Shown piece after piece: positions 5,764 through 9,522 of a stretch of DNA of 9,522 nt. Source of the DNA: Clostridiales bacterium (GTDB taxonomy: Bacteria > Bacillota > Clostridia > Clostridiales > Caloramatoraceae). Position 1 is the first letter of the stretch. Each line of letters opens with the position of its first letter. Below the pieces are notes generated by a model that made no database searches, was not told where the DNA came from, and saw nothing but the letters and a program-made list of their open reading frames with translations. The position numbers and the translations under genes are program-made. The DNA is taken from positions 1 through 9,522 of the forward strand of contig JAOAFH010000062.1 of the NCBI GenBank assembly GCA_026416355.1, written 5' to 3'.

Positions 5764-8394
5764 TTATCTAGGATTTTTTACTTGAGCTTGAGCTGCTGCT
5801 AATCTAGCAATTGGAACTCTAAATGGTGAACATGATACATAATTTAATCCAACATTATGGCAGAACTCTACTGATGATGGTTCTCCACCATGTTCACCAC
5901 AGATACCAAGTTTAATATCTGGTCTGGTTTGCTTTCCAAGTTCACAAGCCATCTTTACAAGTTTTCCAACTCCTGTTTGGTCAATCTTTTGGAATGGATC
6001 GTATTCAAATATCTTTTTATCATAATAATCCTTCAAGAATTTACCTGCATCATCTCTTGAGAAACCAAATGTCATTTGAGTTAAATCATTTGTTCCAAAT
6101 GAGAAGAATTCAGCTTCTTTTGCTATTTCATCTGCTGTTAGCGCTGCTCTTGGAATTTCAATCATAGTTCCTACTTTATATTCTAAATTAATACCTTCTT
6201 TTTTAATTATTTCATCTGCAACTTTAACTATTATGTCCTTTACATACTTTAATTCTTTTATTTCTCCAACAAGTGGAATCATTATTTCTGGAACTATATT
6301 ATATCCTAATCTCTTCTTAACATCAATTGCAGCTTCAATTATAGCCCTTGTTTGCATTTCAGCAATTTCTGGATAAGTTACAGCTAATCTACAACCTCTA
6401 TGACCTAGCATTGGATTAAATTCTTTTAAGCTATCAACTGTTGATTTTAATTCCTCATAGCTAATTCCCATAGTACTTGCTAACTCTTTAATGTCTTCAT
6501 CTTCATGAGGTAAGAATTCATGTAATGGTGGATCTAGTAATCTTATTGTAACTGGTCTATCTTCCATTGCTTCATAAATTCCTATAAAATCTTTTCTTTG
6601 CATTGGTAATAATTTGTCTAGTGCCTTTCTTCTTTGTTCTTCAGTTTTTGCTACTATCATTTCTCTTACAGCTGGTATTCTATCTTCATCAAAGAACATA
6701 TGTTCTGTTCTACATAGACCAATACCTTCTGCTCCAAACTTAACTGCTTGTGCTGAATCTCTTGGAGTATCCGCATTAGTTCTAACCTTTAGCTTTCTAA
6801 TACTATCAGCCCATTCCATAAATGTTCCGAAATAACCTGATATTTCTGGTTCTACAGTTTTAATTTTTTGACCATAAACTTTTCCTGTACTACCATCAAT
6901 TGATATGTAATCGCCTTCATTAATTCTTAAATCACCAACTGTAAAGTATTTTCCTTCTTCATTAATTTTAAGTTCACCACATCCTGCAACACAACATTTA
7001 CCCATACCTCTTGCAACTACTGCCGCATGAGAAGTCATTCCACCTCTTGCTGTTAAAATACCTTCAGCAGCAACCATACCTTCGATGTCTTCAGGTGATG
7101 TTTCAGTTCTAACTAAATTTACTCTTTCACCTTGTTGTCTTCTATTTTTTGCTTCGTCTGCTGTAAAGTATACTTTTCCACACGCAGCTCCTGGTGATGC
7201 TGGTAAACCTTTTGCTATTTCCTTTGCTGCTTTTAGTTCTGCTTGATCAAACATTGGGTGTAATAGTTGATCTAGCTGTTTTGGTTCTACTTTTAATATT
7301 GCTTCTTCTTTAGTTATTAGGCCTTCTTCAACCATTTCAACAGCAATTCTCAATGCCGCTTGAGCTGTTCTCTTACCATTTCTTGTTTGTAAGAAGTATA
7401 ATTTTCCTTGTTCAATAGTAAACTCCATATCTTGCATGTCTTTATAGTGTTTTTCAAGTATATGTGCAATTCTCATAAATTCATCATAGCATTCTGGCAT
7501 AACTTCCTTTAGTGTTTCAATGCTTTGAGGTGTTCTAATTCCAGCAACTACATCTTCACCCTGTGCATTCATTAAATATTCACCAAATATTTTATTTTCA
7601 CCAGTCGATGGGTTTCTGGTAAATGCTACACCTGTACCAGATGTTTCACCCATATTACCAAATACCATCATTTGAACATTAACTGCTGTTCCCCAATCGC
7701 TTGGTATATCATTTAATTTTCTATAAACTATAGCTCTTGGATTATTCCATGAACGGAAAACTGCCTTAACAGCTTCTAATAACTGCGCTTTAGGATCAGA
7801 TGGGAAATCTTCTCCTTTTTCTCTCCTATATAATTCCTTATATCTCTTAACTACCTCTTTTAAATTCTCAGCTGTTAAATCTGTGTCAAACTTAGCATTA
7901 TTTTCTTCTTTAACTTCATCTAAAATATCCTCAAATAACCCCTTATCAATTTGCATTACTACATCACTAAACATTTGAATAAATCTTCTGTAGCTATCAT
8001 ATGCAAATCTTTCATTATTTGTTAACTTTGCCAACCCCTCTACTGTCTCATCGTTTAACCCTAGATTAAGTATAGTATCCATCATTCCAGGCATTGAAGC
8101 CCTAGCCCCTGATCTAACTGATACCAATAATGGATTTGAAGGATCTCCAAACTTTTTACCTGCTATTGCTTCCAATTTTTCAAGATGTTCAAAAATTTGA
8201 GCAATAACATCTTCCCCTATTACTTGACCATCGTCATAATACTTTAAGCATGCCTCAGTTGTTACAGTGAAACCTTGAGGTACTGGCAAACCAATATTAG
8301 TCATTTCAGCAAGGTTTGCACCTTTACCTCCCAATAAATTCTTCATACCAGCGTTACCTTCACTAAAAAGGTAAACATACTTTTTTGTGTTCAT
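5764..8394 (-). CDS. ppdK: Pyruvate, phosphate dikinase (PPDK)
   Basis: Interconverts pyruvate + ATP + Pi and phosphoenolpyruvate + AMP + PPi, in clostridia serving PEP synthesis or PPi-linked glycolysis. The 876 aa are almost identical in length to the well-studied Clostridium symbiosum enzyme. Domains: N-terminal ATP-grasp nucleotide-binding domain (about 1-345, LLGGKGANLAEM at 20-31, VSVRSGARASMPGMMDT at 91-107, QTRNGKR at 336-342); swivelling phosphohistidine domain with GGMTSHAAVVARGMG (451-465), catalytic H456 and regulatory T454; C-terminal PEP/pyruvate barrel (about 530-870) with GICGEHGGEP and catalytic C832. ATG at 8392-8394 has AGGGGGTT (8401-8408). It follows ccpN by 94 bases with no clear terminator, so cotranscription is likely. 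A weak TTTGGT/TTTATA-complement pair (8447-8442 and 8425-8420, 16-base spacer) might be a private promoter. Confidence 0.98.
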   Translation of the reverse strand: MNTKKYVYLFSEGNAGMKNLLGGKGANLAEMTNIGLPVPQGFTVTTEACLKYYDDGQVIGEDVIAQIFEHLEKLEAIAGKKFGDPSNPLLVSVRSGARASMPGMMDTILNLGLNDETVEGLAKLTNNERFAYDSYRRFIQMFSDVVMQIDKGLFEDILDEVKEENNAKFDTDLTAENLKEVVKRYKELYRREKGEDFPSDPKAQLLEAVKAVFRSWNNPRAIVYRKLNDIPSDWGTAVNVQMMVFGNMGETSGTGVAFTRNPSTGENKIFGEYLMNAQGEDVVAGIRTPQSIETLKEVMPECYDEFMRIAHILEKHYKDMQDMEFTIEQGKLYFLQTRNGKRTAQAALRIAVEMVEEGLITKEEAILKVEPKQLDQLLHPMFDQAELKAAKEIAKGLPASPGAACGKVYFTADEAKNRRQQGERVNLVRTETSPEDIEGMVAAEGILTARGGMTSHAAVVARGMGKCCVAGCGELKINEEGKYFTVGDLRINEGDYISIDGSTGKVYGQKIKTVEPEISGYFGTFMEWADSIRKLKVRTNADTPRDSAQAVKFGAEGIGLCRTEHMFFDEDRIPAVREMIVAKTEEQRRKALDKLLPMQRKDFIGIYEAMEDRPVTIRLLDPPLHEFLPHEDEDIKELASTMGISYEELKSTVDSLKEFNPMLGHRGCRLAVTYPEIAEMQTRAIIEAAIDVKKRLGYNIVPEIMIPLVGEIKELKYVKDIIVKVADEIIKKEGINLEYKVGTMIEIPRAALTADEIAKEAEFFSFGTNDLTQMTFGFSRDDAGKFLKDYYDKKIFEYDPFQKIDQTGVGKLVKMACELGKQTRPDIKLGICGEHGGEPSSVEFCHNVGLNYVSCSPFRVPIARLAAAQAQVKNPR

Positions 8395-8412
8395 GTTGAC
8401 AACCCCCTGTCT

Positions 8413-8460
8413 TTATGTCTTTATATTAAATTTATTTTTAAACCAAACCCTGTAGGACAT
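8413..8460 (-). CDS. Possible 15-codon leader ORF between ccpN and ppdK
   Basis: Reading MSYRVWFKNKFNIKT then TAA, it begins at ATG 8458-8460 and has a strong Shine-Dalgarno site, AGGTGGG (8468-8474), seven bases upstream. It ends just before the ppdK ribosome site. It is basic and resembles no protein I know, including the N-terminus of the PPDK regulatory protein. GGGACA (8470-8465) can pair with TGTCCT (8460-8455 region) across GAAAA, forming a small hairpin that takes in part of the SD and the ATG. It could be a translated leader peptide, or the SD could be fortuitous. Confidence 0.35.
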   Translation of the reverse strand: MSYRVWFKNKFNIKT

Positions 8461-8488
8461 TTTCTGTCCCACCTAATTAAAATACCCC

Positions 8489-9148
8489 TTATTTGCCTTC
8501 CCCTAATCTTACTAACAACTTTGTAATATTTGTTTTTGAAACCTTTCCAGTTATTTTATATACTTCTTTCCCATCTTGAGAAATTGATTTTTCAACAACT
8601 GGCAAACTGTCTACTTCATGTTCAATTATTTTTTTAGCAGCTTCAAATGCTGTATCCTCATCAGAAACTGTAATTATGTTTGGCATTCTAGTCATTATAA
8701 TTCCTACAGGAACTTTGTGTATATCAAGATTACCTAATGCAATTTTTAGGAAATCTTTTCTTGATACAGCTCCTGTTAGATGATCATTATTAACTATAAA
8801 TATTGTTCCAGCGTCATTTAAAAACAATTGCACTATAGCATCATAAACTGTTGTTTCTTCTGATACAATTGCTGGTTTTGATTTAATTTCTGAAACTTTT
8901 ATATCCTTTATAGCTTCATATATTAAACTATTACTACTCTTTTTTGAATATAAATAACCTACTTTAGGTCTAGCTTCTAAAATACCTGTCATTGTTAAAA
9001 TAGCTAAATCAGGTCTTAATGCAGCTCTGGTAACATTAAGCATTTCAGCTAATTTCTCACTTGTTATTGGTTGATTCTTCTTAACTAATTCTATTATTTC
9101 TTCTTGTCTTTTTGAAAGTTTAATAATAATCACCCTCTCTGCATTCAT
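8489..9148 (-). CDS. ccpN: CcpN-type transcriptional regulator (helix-turn-helix plus two CBS domains)
   Basis: Homologue of B. subtilis CcpN, which represses gluconeogenic genes (gapB, pckA) on glycolytic carbon. Residues about 10-65 form the winged helix: LSKRQEEIIELVKKNQPITS, then LAEMLNVTRAALRPDLAIL, TMTGILEARPKVGYLY, very close to CcpN throughout. Two CBS domains follow: one about 82-145 with TVYDAIVQLFLNDAGTIFIV and GAVSRKDFLK, the second about 148-215 with VPVGIIMTRMPNIITV and KVSKTNITKLLV. CBS domains bind adenine nucleotides, fitting an energy or carbon sensor. The start is uncertain. The ATG at 9146-9148 has no ribosome site, while AGAGAGGGTGAT (9140-9129) lies inside the frame and points to an ATT codon at 9125-9127 or 9122-9124. 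The B. subtilis N-terminus aligns near the GTG at 9131-9133. Its neighbour downstream is ppdK, a plausible target. Confidence 0.93.
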   Translation of the reverse strand: MNAERVIIIKLSKRQEEIIELVKKNQPITSEKLAEMLNVTRAALRPDLAILTMTGILEARPKVGYLYSKKSSNSLIYEAIKDIKVSEIKSKPAIVSEETTVYDAIVQLFLNDAGTIFIVNNDHLTGAVSRKDFLKIALGNLDIHKVPVGIIMTRMPNIITVSDEDTAFEAAKKIIEHEVDSLPVVEKSISQDGKEVYKITGKVSKTNITKLLVRLGEGK

Positions 9149-9200
9149 TTAATATACATAATTATACCTAATATTATATATTATTATATAAATGCAGAGA
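9136..9200. repeat. 10-bp inverted repeat spanning the ccpN promoter
   Basis: TCTCTGCATT at 9136-9145 and its exact complement AATGCAGAGA at 9191-9200 are separated by 45 bases. One arm sits in the -35/-10 spacer of the ccpN promoter; the other covers the AGAGAG of the in-gene Shine-Dalgarno site. Centre-to-centre distance is 55 bp, about five helical turns. This looks like a two-site operator bound by looping; an RNA hairpin is unlikely because the outer arm lies upstream of the predicted transcript start. Confidence 0.5.
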
Positions 9201-9211
9201 AATAATTACAA
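9183..9211 (-). promoter_or_regulatory. Sigma-A promoter of ccpN
   Basis: TTGTAA (9211-9206), a 17-base spacer, then a consensus TATAAT (9188-9183). The predicted start near 9176 gives a leader of about 28 bases to the ATG at 9148. A second TATAAT at 9166-9161 has no good -35 at the right distance. A terminator upstream at 9331-9370 means ccpN needs its own promoter, which supports the call. Confidence 0.65.
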
Positions 9212-9330
9212 TATATTTTATAAAAAAACAACAATATGTAATAATTTTTTGTATATTTTTATTTTTATAAATGTTTTATCTTATATGTATATTTTATCAT
9301 TATTTTCTAATTTTTCAACAATAATATTAT

Positions 9331-9370
9331 TCAAAAAATTAGAATAAGTCAGAATTAACTGACTTATTCT
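9331..9370 (-). terminator. Rho-independent terminator after the coiled-coil protein gene
   Basis: In the minus-strand transcript a perfect 12-bp stem (arms 9359-9370 and 9341-9352, AGAATAAGTCAG with its complement) encloses a six-base loop and is followed by AATTTTTTG. The gene's TAA (9364-9366) lies within the stem. The further 180 or so bases before ccpN are extremely A/T-rich and, apart from the ccpN promoter and repeat, show nothing I can assign. Confidence 0.9.
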
Positions 9371-9522
9371 TTGTTATTGTTAAGTTCTTCGGCAAATTCT
9401 TCAATTTTTGTTTCAACTTGCTGTTTAATATTGTTTTTTGCTTCATTTGTTTGATTTATTACTTCATTGATTTTTTCTTCAACATTTTCTTTTATATCAT
9501 TATATTTTTCTTTCATATAATC
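9364..9522 (-). CDS. Unidentified charged coiled-coil protein, 3' end
   Basis: The last 52 codons are visible, open to the window edge, so the true start may lie outside. An in-frame ATG at 9514-9516 exists, but I see too little upstream to judge it. The visible part is highly charged (Glu, Lys, Asn) with regularly spaced hydrophobic residues, as in KYNDIKENVEEKINEVI and KQQVETKIEEFAEEL, a heptad-like amphipathic helix without Cys or Pro. Such tails occur in YtxH-type and similar small stress or envelope proteins, but nothing here proves that family. The gene ends at its own terminator and so is transcribed separately from ccpN. Confidence 0.7.
   Translation of the reverse strand, partial: DYMKEKYNDIKENVEEKINEVINQTNEAKNNIKQQVETKIEEFAEELNNNKE

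Noticed and set aside
6614..6835. Open frame opposite ppdK; similar antisense frames at 43-267, 1063-1329, 1387-1611, 3235-3420 and 3460-3663.
   Set aside because: All lie opposite conserved genes, show no family motifs, and owe their openness to codon bias on the real strand.
8396..8425. Consensus TTGACA on the plus strand (8396-8401) with TTTATA 18 bases on, a possible antisense promoter into ccpN.
   Set aside because: The -10 is poor, and the TTGACA is the complement of the ppdK start region and its ribosome site; no transcript unit follows.
9307..9342. A/T-only inverted repeat (CTAATTTTT with AAAAATTAG) around AATAATATTATT.
   Set aside because: It is weak pairing in very A/T-rich DNA and overlaps the T-run of the adjacent terminator; no independent function is supported.

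Overview
The window is a piece of a low-GC, endospore-forming Firmicute chromosome, most likely class Clostridia or Tissierellia. The grounds are its strong A+T bias, Gram-positive Shine-Dalgarno sites, a CotS-type spore coat gene, a clostridial-type pyruvate phosphate dikinase, and the Firmicute macromolecular-synthesis cluster dnaG-rpoD-trmK. I cannot name a species. Apart from the two genes cut by the window edges, every gene is intact. There is no insertion sequence, phage gene, CRISPR array, tRNA or rRNA.

Layout, in the direction of transcription of most genes (minus strand, right to left). The 3' end of a coiled-coil protein gene (9364-9522) stops at a strong terminator. ccpN (8489-9148) follows, with its own promoter and a 10-bp inverted repeat around that promoter. 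A 94-base gap with a possible 15-codon ORF leads into ppdK (5764-8394). A plus-strand cotS-family gene (4674-5729) converges on ppdK, and the two share an 18-bp bidirectional terminator. Then come dgt (3451-4455), dnaG (1542-3314), rpoD (393-1517), a terminator, and the 5' part of trmK (1-347). No stretch longer than about 220 bases lacks a gene.

How the genes fit together: dgt (dNTP hydrolysis), dnaG (replication primase) and rpoD (housekeeping sigma factor) form the growth and replication module, with trmK (tRNA m1A22 methylation) behind it. ccpN (CBS-domain repressor of gluconeogenic genes in Bacillus) and ppdK (pyruvate/PEP interconversion) form a central-carbon module. The gene for the PPDK regulatory protein, next to ccpN in Bacillus, is not between them here.

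The most interesting signals are regulatory. The 136-base dgt-dnaG gap contains two full matches to the sigma-H promoter consensus with identical 11-base spacers, and the distal one has a perfect Spo0A box (TGTCGAA) over its -10. This would link primase and sigma-A synthesis to entry into sporulation, as the sigma-H promoter of the Bacillus subtilis sigA operon does. The ccpN promoter region has a spacer-embedded operator-like repeat and an ambiguous start codon. I found no clearly new multi-gene system in this window.
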